From Candidatus Melainabacteria bacterium (GTDB taxonomy: Bacteria; Cyanobacteriota; Vampirovibrionia; Obscuribacterales; Obscuribacteraceae): 64,000 nucleotides of DNA. Below are positions 1 through 9,102 of the stretch, piece by piece. The translations under genes and the position numbers were made by a program. The stretch's first letter is position 1. Every line of letters starts with the position of its first letter. The stretch spans positions 186,002-250,001 of the forward strand of contig PLZS01000099.1 in the NCBI GenBank assembly GCA_003153555.1, read 5' to 3'. A model generated the notes under the pieces. It ran no database searches. It had not been told where the DNA came from and saw nothing but the letters and a program-made list of their open reading frames with translations.

Positions 1-321
1 GCTGATGGCACGACTTTCTATTATTTAACAGATGGTGCCACGGTCGAATATTACGAAACTCCGCTTAAGTTACGAATTTCCATGCCGGATGGCACGGTCA
101 AAGAGGCTGATGTCGAAACCGCCTGGAGAGGCAATGGTAAAGCGACTAGATCGATGATCGATCGTCTCAAAGGCATTGGTATCGAACGGCAAGACGGCCA
201 ATCTGTAGCAAACTCTGCCGCCAACAAATCGGAATACATTCTCGCTGATGGCAGCATTATGGAACACAATTTCTTGTATACAGGAGACGCACTGAACGCC
301 ACTTTAATCGCAACTATTTAG
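1..321 (+). CDS. C-terminal end of a DG-repeat protein (partial)
   Basis: The reading frame is open from the first base and ends at a TAG at 319-321, so only the last 106 residues are seen; an internal ATG at 82 is not a convincing start. The visible part is built of short hydrophilic stretches with recurring Asp-Gly turns (ADGT, TDGA, PDGT, ADGS), a pattern common in beta-solenoid or YD/Rhs-like surface proteins. The last 36 residues and the stop are duplicated about 0.8 kb downstream. I do not recognise a named family. Function unknown; a large exported protein is a guess from composition only. Confidence 0.6.
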   Translation, partial: ADGTTFYYLTDGATVEYYETPLKLRISMPDGTVKEADVETAWRGNGKATRSMIDRLKGIGIERQDGQSVANSAANKSEYILADGSIMEHNFLYTGDALNATLIATI

Positions 322-343
322 GCGTCATGCGTACTCGCATCGG
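235..343 (+). repeat. Copy 1 of a duplicated gene end
   Basis: About 109 bp spanning the last codons, the stop codon and some 20 bp of 3' flank recur at 1029-1136 at a constant offset of 794. The best-conserved core is TTCTTGTATACAGGAGACGC and what follows. Confidence 0.8.
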
Positions 344-552
344 GTCAGAGATAGCCGCATCGCGCACTGGCTTGTGCGCCGCTATCCATTTGCGCAACGT
401 TCGCTCGAGACTGCAGATTTTATATTGATTTGATGTCTGTACGTTTATGGTAACAATTATTGAGCATAGTCTGGATAGTTACATAATTGAAGTTTGTACT
501 TTAACATTCGCGACATATCCTTTACCACCATCACTAAATTGGATTCGCACTC

Positions 553-936
553 ATGAGCGTTTTTGATTGTAATTACAAACATGCCTTCGAACCACCTAAA
601 GTGGACTCGGGCGTTTTTGCGTCAGTTCTAAGACAATTCGACAAGGGCGAAGCGGCGTTTGTGGGGGGCAAGCTTGCCCCGCGACAGTATGCAGCAACCG
701 AAGCCCCGAAGAATATGGAGACCCTGAAAGGCAAGCTCCCAAATGCTCAAGAGATGTCAGCGATGAATGCAGCGCTCTTGCATTCAATCTACCCAGCAGA
801 GAAGCCGGATGCAGCCGCGGCTAAGGGAAGGGAGCACGCAGATGCCATGATCACCCGCGCCATCGAAGGACCAAAACAAGCAACACCACACTTTTCTCTG
901 AATGTTGCACATGATCAAAAGCACACGCACGGCTAA
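553..936 (+). CDS. Hypothetical protein, 127 aa
   Basis: I do not recognise this protein. It is hydrophilic, without signal peptide or membrane segment, contains Ala-rich helical stretches (residues 65-115) and ends in a His/Lys-rich tail. The ATG at 553 has no good ribosome-binding site in front. It sits between the two copies of the duplicated gene end, so it may have arrived with the rearrangement that made them. Alternative: a non-coding open frame, although its amino-acid composition looks protein-like. Confidence 0.5.
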   Translation: MSVFDCNYKHAFEPPKVDSGVFASVLRQFDKGEAAFVGGKLAPRQYAATEAPKNMETLKGKLPNAQEMSAMNAALLHSIYPAEKPDAAAAKGREHADAMITRAIEGPKQATPHFSLNVAHDQKHTHG

Positions 937-1028
937 TAGCTTGAGCGCAGACAAATACCGTTAATCACTATGTCGTGCAAGGACCATACACGAGTTCGTG
1001 AAATGCCAAAGTTGGATGAGCGCGAGAC

Positions 1029-1115
1029 TACATTCTTGCTGATGACAACACTATGAAACGCGAGTTCTTGTATACAGGAGACGCACTGAACGCCACTCTA
1101 ATCGCAACTATTTAG
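1029..1115 (+). pseudogene. Duplicated 3' fragment of the DG-repeat gene
   Basis: Reads in frame as DDNTMKREFLYTGDALNATL and on to the same stop as the gene ending at 321, but there is no start and no matching upstream part. It is therefore a gene remnant left by duplication or by deletion of a paralogue. The similarity continues about 20 bp past the stop. Confidence 0.75.
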
Positions 1116-1146
1116 GCGTCTTGCGTGCTCGCACGGGAGCAGAGCT

Positions 1147-2259
1147 CTAATCACGTCTTGCCAGTGAGCCGTTTACACCTGGCACAAACCAATCCATTTG
1201 CGTGAGCTGCTCGACAGTGGCTGATTGACCAGCGTTTAGACGTTTCTTGCCTTCGCGATCCAAGAGTGGGCCGCTGAAGACGACAAGTTTTCCGCTTTTC
1301 AAAAGAGCTTCCTTTTGCAAAGCCTCATCGCGCACGGGCTTGGGAACTGTGTCGCCAAAACTGAGCAGCTTAGCGCAACCGCTTTTGATATCTGGATTGA
1401 GCATTATTGGCTTCCATGTTTTGTCGCGAAAAGAGTCCACAACTCTGGCATAGAAAGGACCCCAATCTAGACCCGCTCCAGTCAACCATCGATCGGGAGC
1501 GATTTTTCGCCCGTCCATGTATAGCCCAACACAATAGATCCCATGATCCTGACACGCTTTCAATATCGCAGTCTGGTTATCCTGCCCGTTGGCGATCACA
1601 TCTATGCCTTGTTCGCCAAGACTCTTGACCGCCTCAGCTTCTACGGGCAAATCAGACCATTTGTTGATCCATACCACATTAGTTTGCACTTTGGGATTGA
1701 CTGAACGAGCTCCAAGCGCAAATGCATTGATCTCTTGCATGAGATTTGGAATCGGATGCGACGCGATGAAGCCCAGTTTATTGGTTTTAGTCATGCGCCC
1801 CGCCACAATGCCAGCAATATAAAGCGGTTGGTACTGAACCTGCTGATAGCAGCCCAAATTCGGCAGTTTTGCAAAGCGGCTCATCTGCATAAATACAACA
1901 TTTGGATGCCGCTGGGCACATTTGACCGTGGATTCCATGTAACCGTAGGCGGTGGCAAAAATAATGGTATTTCCTTGAGCAATCATTTTCTCCAGCAGAC
2001 GCTCTGCCTCGGCGCTCTCTGGTATATTTTCTGCTATCACAGTCTTGATCGTATTGTGCGACTGTTTTTCCAAATACAACCGCCCCGCATCGTGGGCACA
2101 ATTCCAGCCGACATCGCTGATTGATCCGACACACATGAATCCTACTTTCGTGGCTTGTGGCTCAGCGGCGATTGAACGCGATAACCCAGAGCCCGACCAG
2201 AAGCCACCTAGGATCAAGGCGGGCACAAAAAAAGGTAGAAAACGTAATTGCCAACGCAT
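1147..2259 (-). CDS. BMP-family (PnrA/Med-like) substrate-binding protein
   Basis: 370 residues. The N-terminus has a basic start, a hydrophobic core and an AEP-type cleavage region (about residues 10-33), so the protein is exported. The mature part matches the basic membrane protein family of periplasmic binding proteins: a KVGFMCVGSISDVGWN opening, a FATAYGYM segment, a NKLGFIASHPIPN segment, a VIANGQDNQTAI segment and a GAGLDWGPFYA stretch. Family members bind purine nucleosides or similar small molecules and feed an ABC importer. No permease or ATPase lies beside it, so the transporter is either elsewhere or the protein works as a sensor. The start at 2259 follows GAGAGGCAGATAA, a good ribosome-binding site. 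A cysteine lipobox is not obvious. Substrate unknown. Confidence 0.8.
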   Translation of the reverse strand: MRWQLRFLPFFVPALILGGFWSGSGLSRSIAAEPQATKVGFMCVGSISDVGWNCAHDAGRLYLEKQSHNTIKTVIAENIPESAEAERLLEKMIAQGNTIIFATAYGYMESTVKCAQRHPNVVFMQMSRFAKLPNLGCYQQVQYQPLYIAGIVAGRMTKTNKLGFIASHPIPNLMQEINAFALGARSVNPKVQTNVVWINKWSDLPVEAEAVKSLGEQGIDVIANGQDNQTAILKACQDHGIYCVGLYMDGRKIAPDRWLTGAGLDWGPFYARVVDSFRDKTWKPIMLNPDIKSGCAKLLSFGDTVPKPVRDEALQKEALLKSGKLVVFSGPLLDREGKKRLNAGQSATVEQLTQMDWFVPGVNGSLARRD

Positions 2260-2535
2260 TTATCTGCCTCTCAATTGAGAAGAATCAACATTTTTGAGTC
2301 GTGCATTGTAACACTTGGCGCACATCCATTGTCCTGGTTGGAAGAATGCAGGCTCTAGAGCGCTGGGCGAGTGATATTCTGCGATCACCATCCAGACTCC
2401 TGGATGTGCTCTCTGCCCAGTCAGAACTCACATCCCACCGATGGAAGACTGCCAATAATTTGGCTAAGATTCCGAAGATGCCTGTCGTCGTCGTGCGTAG
2501 TCTTACGATGTAAATTTGACGACAATTTGATTCGG

Positions 2536-2678
2536 GCTGCTGCACAATTTGCCCACGATCCAACAACGCAAGCAAAGCGGGTCTTGGGTCTTCAGTAACT
2601 TCTTGGCAACCTCGCTCGCCTACAGTCAAGATGTCAAAACGACTGCACGTTTAGCAGAGCTCCATAAGGAACAATCAA
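2536..2678 (+). repeat. Leader repeat, copy 1
   Basis: Two blocks (about 2536-2574 and 2629-2668) match the segment just before the kinase gene at about 4235-4320: GGCTGCTGCACAATT followed by GCCCACG, then GTCAAAACGACTGCACGT. About 55 bp separates the blocks here and is absent from the second copy. It ends at the start of the next gene, so both copies sit immediately upstream of a plus-strand coding region. Confidence 0.75.
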
Positions 2679-4004
2679 ATGTCCAGAAAGGCAGAATTCG
2701 AACCGGACCTACACAATGCTTCTCAGTCTGCTACTCCATGGGCTAACGATCTATGGAACCGTACTAATCAGAGCTGGAATCAGGTGTGGAACGACAAAGG
2801 CAGTGCTGATGACTACATCCTACTTGCAGAAGTGGGAGCTGGAGCAATAGCGGTTCTTGGAGTAGGCAAAGGTGCTCTCTCGGCTGGTCGGTTGCTCTCG
2901 TCTAGCTTAGAGGCAAGTGCCACAGCCAAGACAGAAGCAAAGATTGCCAAAGCGTTAGATGGCATTACGCTCAATCCCGGTATTAATGATGTAGAACTTC
3001 CGGTTTTCAGTCAGGGGAAACTCCGCACAGCCACATTGCATACCGGACCCGAGTTCGATCCAGCAAAGGATCACCACCTTCTATTGACGATGGATGGTTT
3101 CACTATGGGACCCGTATGGGGCAATAAGGTTGGCCGAGGTATGTTCGGACAACGCATTCCTTTGACTGGCATGTCTGAAATAAACGGACTAAACGGCATG
3201 GTAAATGAGAACAGCGGTCAAATTGTCGCTCTCCATCTTCTTCCAGAATCAAGACCGGTGGTGCCAGGATTATTCAATGTCAATGCTTGGCGCTCACCCG
3301 GTGCTGGTGTCTTTACCCCTGGCAAGTTTCCCATGCCCATGGGTGCGGACGATAGTATTTATGCAGCAGATGCTGTTGCCACGCTAGCACCAAAAATGCC
3401 TGGTGGAATCAAGAGTTTTAATCTAGTTGCTTACGGCGAAGGAGCAGAAGTTGCTCCTAACGTTCTTAGCAAACTGGCTGGTGACACGCGCTTTGCAGGC
3501 ATTCGAGTTAAATCAGCGACGTTAAATGGTGGTACTACTTTTGGTACTGAACTAGCACCGCCTTCAACACTGCAAGACGTATTGCTTGTGCGGGGGAAAT
3601 TGGATCCAAACTTTCCTGAACTGGGTGCAGGGCCAAATACCAAGCCGCTGACTTGGCTTGGACACACTCGGGTTGATCAATCGCGACCTGGGAATCTAGA
3701 AGCTATTTACAAGAACGCGCTTGGTATCAATTCGGAAGCGGTAACCACTGGCATCTCAGATCAAGTGGACGGTGCTGTCATTGGTACACAGAGAGTTTAC
3801 GCTGGCGCTGATGGCCGACAATTGATTGCGCGTGAATATAACATGGGTTCCACCTGGCCAGGAAGACAGTTTGGGGGAGATAGTGAAAGCATTGTTTCAA
3901 AGATAAATGGGCCGCGAAGCGGGGTCAGACTAAACGATGAAATCGCCAAACTAATTTTACGAAAACAAATTCCAATTGAGAGAGATCTGGTATCGCATAC
4001 GTAA
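2679..4004 (+). CDS. Unknown protein, 441 aa, alpha/beta-hydrolase-like segment
   Basis: ATG at 2679 is preceded by AAGGAA at a suitable distance. No classical signal peptide; residues 50-75 form a weakly hydrophobic Gly/Ala-rich helix (AEVGAGAIAVLGVGKGALSAG). The middle reads DHHLLLTMDGFTMGP near residue 130 and NLVAYGEGAEVAPNVL near residue 250. The latter resembles the nucleophile-elbow region of an alpha/beta hydrolase but has Glu where the serine would be, so catalysis is doubtful. The C-terminal third is rich in short polar loops. The upstream region is shared with the following kinase gene, suggesting a common promoter or a past duplication. Function unknown; a non-catalytic hydrolase-fold protein is a weak guess. 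Confidence 0.6.
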   Translation: MSRKAEFEPDLHNASQSATPWANDLWNRTNQSWNQVWNDKGSADDYILLAEVGAGAIAVLGVGKGALSAGRLLSSSLEASATAKTEAKIAKALDGITLNPGINDVELPVFSQGKLRTATLHTGPEFDPAKDHHLLLTMDGFTMGPVWGNKVGRGMFGQRIPLTGMSEINGLNGMVNENSGQIVALHLLPESRPVVPGLFNVNAWRSPGAGVFTPGKFPMPMGADDSIYAADAVATLAPKMPGGIKSFNLVAYGEGAEVAPNVLSKLAGDTRFAGIRVKSATLNGGTTFGTELAPPSTLQDVLLVRGKLDPNFPELGAGPNTKPLTWLGHTRVDQSRPGNLEAIYKNALGINSEAVTTGISDQVDGAVIGTQRVYAGADGRQLIAREYNMGSTWPGRQFGGDSESIVSKINGPRSGVRLNDEIAKLILRKQIPIERDLVSHT

Positions 4005-4143
4005 TGCGTGCACGAAGCTCTCAAGACCACTAGCCTTAAAAGCCTTGCGAATCCAACGGACTTCGAGCACAGACCGAAGCATTACGCAAATTCATTTTAC
4101 AAATAGACGGCCTTGTGTAAAATCGTAAAATCTATTAATGATA

Positions 4144-4234
4144 GAAAAGCTGCGATGGTCTGGTAGACAGAATCACACTCCTCGGGAACCAAAGATTCAT
4201 AAACAGGAAAGCATGCACCATGTCATCAAGGTGA
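4144..4234 (-). pseudogene. Remnant of an esterase gene 3' end
   Basis: This 91-bp stretch is a diverged copy of 6405-6496, the end of the esterase gene downstream of the kinase. On the minus strand it still encodes HLDDMVHAFLFM and a shifted version of the last residues. No other part of the gene remains. The junction with the leader repeat at 4235 is abrupt. Confidence 0.85.
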
Positions 4235-4333
4235 TCTTCGGGCTGCTGCACAATTAGCCCACGCTCTAACGACGCAGTCAAAACGACTGCACGTGCAGCA
4301 GAGTTCAATGAGGAACGAGAGCATAAGAAGCAT
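4235..4333 (+). repeat. Leader repeat, copy 2, before the kinase
   Basis: Matches the region before the gene at 2679 (see copy 1). It abuts the esterase remnant on its left and runs into the kinase gene on its right. The kinase frame is open through most of it but holds no ATG or GTG. Confidence 0.75.
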
Positions 4334-6217
4334 TTGACGAACCCAGAATTGAACGATCTCAAAACAGCAGTAGATGGCGACACCACCCACACTATTGTGG
4401 GCACTGAGCTTCAGCTGGGACAATCAATCGGCGACCGTTACCAAGTTATCTCTCGCCTGGGAAAAGGCGGTATGGGTCTTGTCTATCGAGTGAACCAGAT
4501 CTTTGTAAACAAAGAGTTTGCGCTCAAGACGATAGATAAAAACTGCATGTCTGAAACAGCCCTTCGTAGGTTTCAACAAGAAGCACGTACAGTATTTTCT
4601 CTCGACCACCCGAATATTATTGCCGTCAATGATTTCGGAATTTGGAATGACCAGACTCCGTTTCTGGTAATGGAGCTTGTAAACGGCGAAACTTTAGGTG
4701 ACCGATTGGCGAGAACAGGTTGCCTGACCTTAGAACAGGCAATACCAATTTTTGTGCAGGTCTGTTTTGGACTAGCCTATGCCCATGAGTGCGGTGTGGT
4801 TCATCGTGATATCAAACCCAATAACATCATGCTCGTCAAAGGGATGCCTCTAGGGGCTGAAGGCAGCATAAAGATATTGGATTTCGGCATTGCTAGATTC
4901 GCTGAACATGAGGGCGGTGAAATGCAATCACTGACTCGAACAGGAGAAATTTTTGGTAGCCCACTTTATATGAGCCCCGAGCAATGCGCTGGCGAACGTG
5001 TCGATCATCGTGCGGACATCTATTCCCTTGGTTGTGTTTTCTTTGAGGTGCTGACAGGTGCGCCACCATGCGTTGGCGAAAACGCATTAGCCACGATGAT
5101 GAAGCACCTGTCAGAAACACCATTAACGCTGAAACAAGCTTCTCTAGGCGCTGACTTTCCTCAGGGTATTGAGGAGATAGTGGCGACAATGCTGGCGAAG
5201 TCTCCAGATAGCAGATACCAAAATATCGGCCACATTGCAAACGATCTGGGTGCGTTAAAGCGCGGTGATTCTATTTCCGGTACTGCCAAGCAGAGTGGAG
5301 TGGAGGCCAGAGCTAAAGCGAAAGCGAAAGCGAAAACAATCTCAATGCCAAGCACTCACTTTTATGCGTTGTTGCTTGGGATTGCCGCGATAGCTGGGAT
5401 TTCCGGCTACGGACTTGACAATCTTCAAAACGGAGGATGGTTACCAAATTGGGGCCAAAGCAGCAAGGAAGCGTCTGCACAAAAACCAGCCATTCAGGAG
5501 GTAAGCGGCGTAGACTTGAAGAGCGACTTAGATGTAGCTGATAGATCATTGGAAGCTGTCGGAAAAATTCACTCTGCGCGCAAGGCACCTGTAAACCAGG
5601 CGTATCTAGCTGTTAAAAAAACTAGTGGTTCGGGCAAGACAAGGTTGACGCAAGACCTCCTTGATGAAGCGAAGGCACTTGCAGCAACAGATAGGTACCC
5701 GCAGGCAGAGTCGCTGTTGAAGCGTGCATTAGAAACCAATGAGAAGGCTCTGGGACCACAATCCCTGGATCTAGCCGAGTTGCTTACCTGCCTCGCGAAT
5801 TGCATTGAGCAACAAGGACGGGCTGTGGAGGCGGAGCCGCTGTTCAATCGTGCATTGGCCATATATGAGAAAACTCTGGGACCGAACGACCAACACGTCA
5901 CTATGGTCCTTATGTTCCTCGGAGGGTGCTATGTAAAACAAGGACGGGCTGTGGAGGCAGAGCCGCTGTTTAAGCGTGTGTTGACAACATATGAGAAAAC
6001 CCTCGGACCAAATGATCTGATGGTAGCCGACAGTCTCTTTAGTCTTGGTGACTGCTATTTTGCGCAAGGCAAGAAGATGAAGGCAGAGCCGCTGTATAAG
6101 CGTGCGTTGGCCATATATGATACGGAGATTGGCCCAAATGATCCACGTGCAGCGGCAGTCAGCCGAATAAAGTTTTGTTTACAGAACATAAATGCGGCAA
6201 AATCGCATTCAAAGTAG
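4334..6217 (+). CDS. PknB-type Ser/Thr kinase with transmembrane helix and TPR repeats
   Basis: 627 residues. Kinase domain about residues 36-300: glycine loop LGKGGMG, ATP lysine in FALKTI, catalytic HRDIKPNN, metal-binding DFG, and MSPEQ of the activation segment; all key residues are present, so it should be active. An Ala/Lys linker (ARAKAKAKAKT) precedes one transmembrane helix (about 339-360). The C-terminal part (about 440-620) has three to four 42-residue repeats of the Kinesin-light-chain TPR type (AEPLFKRAL.IYEKTLGPND), also visible as a 126-bp DNA period. The predicted layout is a cytoplasmic kinase and an outside TPR sensor or binding domain. The start is uncertain: TTG at 4334 is the first usable codon and has only a weak AAGAAG upstream; a GTG near 4394 would keep the whole kinase domain. 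Its targets are unknown. A weak inverted repeat (6237-6243/6269-6275) lies behind it. Confidence 0.9.
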   Translation: MTNPELNDLKTAVDGDTTHTIVGTELQLGQSIGDRYQVISRLGKGGMGLVYRVNQIFVNKEFALKTIDKNCMSETALRRFQQEARTVFSLDHPNIIAVNDFGIWNDQTPFLVMELVNGETLGDRLARTGCLTLEQAIPIFVQVCFGLAYAHECGVVHRDIKPNNIMLVKGMPLGAEGSIKILDFGIARFAEHEGGEMQSLTRTGEIFGSPLYMSPEQCAGERVDHRADIYSLGCVFFEVLTGAPPCVGENALATMMKHLSETPLTLKQASLGADFPQGIEEIVATMLAKSPDSRYQNIGHIANDLGALKRGDSISGTAKQSGVEARAKAKAKAKTISMPSTHFYALLLGIAAIAGISGYGLDNLQNGGWLPNWGQSSKEASAQKPAIQEVSGVDLKSDLDVADRSLEAVGKIHSARKAPVNQAYLAVKKTSGSGKTRLTQDLLDEAKALAATDRYPQAESLLKRALETNEKALGPQSLDLAELLTCLANCIEQQGRAVEAEPLFNRALAIYEKTLGPNDQHVTMVLMFLGGCYVKQGRAVEAEPLFKRVLTTYEKTLGPNDLMVADSLFSLGDCYFAQGKKMKAEPLYKRALAIYDTEIGPNDPRAAAVSRIKFCLQNINAAKSHSK

Positions 6218-6387
6218 TGAGATCAGGGTGTTATTTCACCGCCGGTGGTGCCAGCCTATAGCAGAGTAGGCGGTGGATTTAAAATGATCTTCGCAAATAC
6301 GGCAGCATTGCACGAGTTGCTTGCATAAAGAATATTCTTCACCGAAGGTAGCAGTAAGTACTCTGGAGTTCTACTGCGGTTTTGTCT

Positions 6388-7341
6388 TCATATTAGATTG
6401 TTGAGAAAAGCTGCGATGGTCTGGTAGACAGAATCACACTCCTCTTGCACTAAAGATTCCATAAAGAGGAAAGCGTGCACCATATCATCAAGGTGAACAT
6501 GCTGATGTTGAACGCCGGCCTGTTTTAATCGCACCAAGTACTCTAGCGCCTCATCGCACAATGGATCGAAACCAGCAGAGACCATCAAAGTGCGAGGCAG
6601 CGCAGCCGTGAATTCCTGGAACAGAGGCGAAACCAAATGACGGTCTTCGCCATGCTGAAAGTAGTTATCGAAATACCAGACGAGGCGGTCCCTGGTGAGG
6701 AAGTAATTGGTGCCGTTTTCGACAACTGATGCCTGGCTTAACGTATAGTCGAGGGAAGGGTAGATGAGAATTTGATTGGTAATCTTGACTGAAGGATCGA
6801 ACTGCGATCTTGCGCTGACAGTACTTGCCAGGGCACCACCGGCGGAGTCGCCAGCCAGCGAAAGCATTTGTTCATATGGCAAGGAACGGCGATCCAGCGC
6901 GTTCCATACCCCGTGAGCAGCGGTGTAGGCGTCAATCACGCCGGCTGGATACGGGTTCTCTGGCGCCAGGCGATATTCTACTGATACCACGATATGACCG
7001 GTGGCGGCCGCTAGCTTGCGGCAGATTGGATCATATATCGAGACGTTTCCGGCCATTCCCCCGCCACCGTGATAATACACGATCACCGGGCGCGCCTGAG
7101 CCGGTGCAGGGTGATAAATGCGCACTGGTACATCATAATCACGTCCGTTTATGATCTCGTCATTAACCCAGGCAATGGCAGGGCGCTGCCTGATCATGGC
7201 ACGAACCGTATTCTCCAGGGACTCGCGGGCACCAATAGCTGTTGGCTTGTAACCGTTGGACTTCATGACGGCGAGTTGACTGTGTACTTCAATCAACCAC
7301 GCGGAAAGCTTTGCACTGACCTGGCGCATTCCTGTCTCCAT
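6388..7341 (-). CDS. Alpha/beta hydrolase, hormone-sensitive-lipase family
   Basis: 317 residues. The oxyanion motif is YYHGGGGMAG (near residue 92), the nucleophile elbow GDSAGG (near 165), the acid-bearing FDPLCDEA and the catalytic His in DDMVHAF near the C-terminus. This is the full set for the HSL (PF07859) esterases, which hydrolyse short-chain acyl esters in the cytoplasm. The length is normal. The gene converges on the kinase gene. Its 3' end is the source of, or sister to, the remnant at 4144-4234. Natural substrate not deducible. Confidence 0.9.
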   Translation of the reverse strand: METGMRQVSAKLSAWLIEVHSQLAVMKSNGYKPTAIGARESLENTVRAMIRQRPAIAWVNDEIINGRDYDVPVRIYHPAPAQARPVIVYYHGGGGMAGNVSIYDPICRKLAAATGHIVVSVEYRLAPENPYPAGVIDAYTAAHGVWNALDRRSLPYEQMLSLAGDSAGGALASTVSARSQFDPSVKITNQILIYPSLDYTLSQASVVENGTNYFLTRDRLVWYFDNYFQHGEDRHLVSPLFQEFTAALPRTLMVSAGFDPLCDEALEYLVRLKQAGVQHQHVHLDDMVHAFLFMESLVQEECDSVYQTIAAFLNNLI

Positions 7342-7384
7342 GTATGTTCAGTGCTTTTACAACTTCTTTCGATGAAAGTCAAAT

Positions 7385-7801
7385 TCAATGTAGAGAAAAC
7401 AATCGGTTGTGCGTGGCTGCCATCTCTGGTCCTGGGATTTCTTCCCGGATCTCCTTGATTCTATTTTGTTCGTCTACAAAAACCACAATCGGTTTGAAAG
7501 AACCGACATCTTTCTCTTCAATTTGCACAAATCGAGCAATTATGACGATATCTCCCGGTGAAATCAGATGAGCTGCGGCACCATTTATACAGATATCAGT
7601 TGATCCAGGCCGACCACTGATAGCATACGTTTCCAATCTAGTGCCTGACGTCACATTCCAAATATTCACAGCTTCATACGGGCGCAGATTGGCTGCTTGA
7701 AGTAGTTCTGGAGAGATTGTAACGCTGCCCTCATAGCTAAGATCCGCCTGTGTAACTCTGGCCCGATGTATCTTGGAACCGAGCATTTTTCTATAGAGCA
7801 T
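7385..7801 (-). CDS. panD: Aspartate 1-decarboxylase
   Basis: Makes beta-alanine from L-aspartate for pantothenate and coenzyme A. The 138-residue protein has the normal length and opening (MLYRKMLGSKIHRARVTQADL) and the self-cleavage site YEGS, where processing between Gly25 and Ser26 creates the pyruvoyl cofactor. NGAAAHL and PGDIVIIA follow as in the family. The C-terminal tail is slightly extended. It lies 43 bp before the esterase on the same strand, so the two may be co-transcribed, but a functional link is not obvious. Confidence 0.95.
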   Translation of the reverse strand: MLYRKMLGSKIHRARVTQADLSYEGSVTISPELLQAANLRPYEAVNIWNVTSGTRLETYAISGRPGSTDICINGAAAHLISPGDIVIIARFVQIEEKDVGSFKPIVVFVDEQNRIKEIREEIPGPEMAATHNRLFSLH

Positions 7802-8151
7802 TCAGTTTCCCCTTCTCGTTTATTTACTGTGCTCTTCCTGATTGTAGAAAGTGCATACTGGGATCAATCGTCCGCTTCTGTCGCAGAGAATGGCATCTGG
7901 TATAGCTTGAACTGGAATTATTCAACACCTAATGATCCCTGTGTTTGCTCCAACTTTAATACGATAAGAAAACTGGTGTCAAATGAAGATAAAACGATAG
8001 TTTTTCGTCAACTGGCACGTCGTTAATCGCCCGGTGCTGAGGCGTTGGTGCTCACCTAACTTAGAAAGTCAATCAAATCTTCGACTAAGGGATGTATTTT
8101 ATGACAATTTTATGGGGCTAGTTTTATCGTTGATTCTTGCCAAGAGGAAGA
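7802..8151. other. Intergenic region between divergent genes
   Basis: 350 bp between panD (leftward) and the rightward small ORF. It should hold promoters for both directions. I see no convincing paired promoter elements, no strong hairpin, and no coding frame that looks real; a short plus-strand open frame here lacks a ribosome-binding site. Confidence 0.4.
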
Positions 8152-8259
8152 GTGATTACGGATTCCACAGGTGCAACACAGGCACCCAGTAAGGACGTAC
8201 AGCCTCCTAGCATCCATGAAGTTGCGAACTATTCCAATGATTCTAGAAGGATATTTTGA
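8152..8259 (+). CDS. Possible small ORF, 35 aa, coupled to next gene
   Basis: GTG at 8152 follows a strong GAGGAAG site. The peptide begins VITDSTGATQAPSKDVQPP and is polar. Its TGA shares a base with the ATG of the next gene (TGATG), the arrangement seen in translational coupling. The purpose may be only to set translation of the following gene. Too short for a family assignment. Confidence 0.35.
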   Translation: MITDSTGATQAPSKDVQPPSIHEVANYSNDSRRIF

Positions 8260-9098
8260 TGAAGGCACTATCCCAAACATCTGCGGCCGTCCGATCGATA
8301 ACCAAGGTTGAACAATCGCCCGACCGGCTTGAGTTGGAAAAAGTTATAAACGTGACGTTCATGACTATGTTGGAAACTCCGGATCTCTCATGCGTCTATC
8401 GAGTCAGTGCAGGTGAAACAGCCCGCTCCATTGTTCAACTAGCACTGAAGAAGAGTTTGGATCGCGAGCCGGTTACTGCCGAAATTGAAAGCCATTTGTG
8501 CGAAGTAGCAAAGCTAAATCAAGACAACATTGAAAACCTGAAACCAGGTGAGATCTTTTTGCTGCCTATGGAACACCATCACGCACTTGGTCACAAAAGG
8601 CGCACAACACATCCGACTGCTGACGTCTCACGCCGGGTGCTCCAATCTGCAAATTGCCCAAGACCTGCCAACGTGGAATTAGTCATTGCCCCTCCCGGGT
8701 TGGACGCGGCGCCAGGCCGTTGCATTAAAGGCGACGATAGCATAATCGCGACTCGAAACGCTTCCCAGCCCGAAGACAACGAAATCAACGCGACAGTTTC
8801 ATACCATTATCAAGGCGAACTTTCTTCCAGTTTTCTTGGTTTGTTGCGCTCGTTTTTCGTTGCCTCAGAGACTAGAAATTCAGTAGGAGAACTCCTGACC
8901 AGCAAGATTGAATACGACGGGTTTGGCACTTCGATCAAGTTCATGACGATTGCAGGCGTGATTGAACTGCTAGTGCGCACTATTGAAACAAAGTACGAAT
9001 ATTCATCTGACTTATACGAGACTGTTGTGGTTTGCGCAGATGGAATGAAGCACACCTTAGCATCATCTCGTGATGGCAACCGAACCTGGCGCATATAG
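8259..9098 (+). CDS. Unknown protein with a LysM-like segment, 279 aa
   Basis: I place the start at ATG 8259 (AGAAGGA upstream) rather than the TTG one codon earlier. Residues about 45-110 (YRVSAGETARSIVQLAL ... LNQDNIENLKPGEIFLLP) follow the LysM pattern: a YRV opening, a hydrophobic helix, and an N-x-x-x-x-LKPG-x-x-x-LP ending, though with an insertion. The rest, including a C-terminal part ending in GNRTWRI, is unfamiliar. No signal peptide is seen, which is odd for a peptidoglycan-binding module. It may form a unit with the exported glucanase 4 bp downstream. Confidence 0.6.
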   Translation: MKALSQTSAAVRSITKVEQSPDRLELEKVINVTFMTMLETPDLSCVYRVSAGETARSIVQLALKKSLDREPVTAEIESHLCEVAKLNQDNIENLKPGEIFLLPMEHHHALGHKRRTTHPTADVSRRVLQSANCPRPANVELVIAPPGLDAAPGRCIKGDDSIIATRNASQPEDNEINATVSYHYQGELSSSFLGLLRSFFVASETRNSVGELLTSKIEYDGFGTSIKFMTIAGVIELLVRTIETKYEYSSDLYETVVVCADGMKHTLASSRDGNRTWRI

Positions 9099-9102
9099 AA
9101 CT

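Noticed and set aside
2285..2629. Minus- and plus-strand frames over the leader repeat
   Set aside because: Explained by the repeat itself; both strands are open by chance and neither has a ribosome-binding site.
7766..8026. 86-aa plus-strand frame
   Set aside because: Overlaps panD start, no ribosome-binding site, composition not protein-like.
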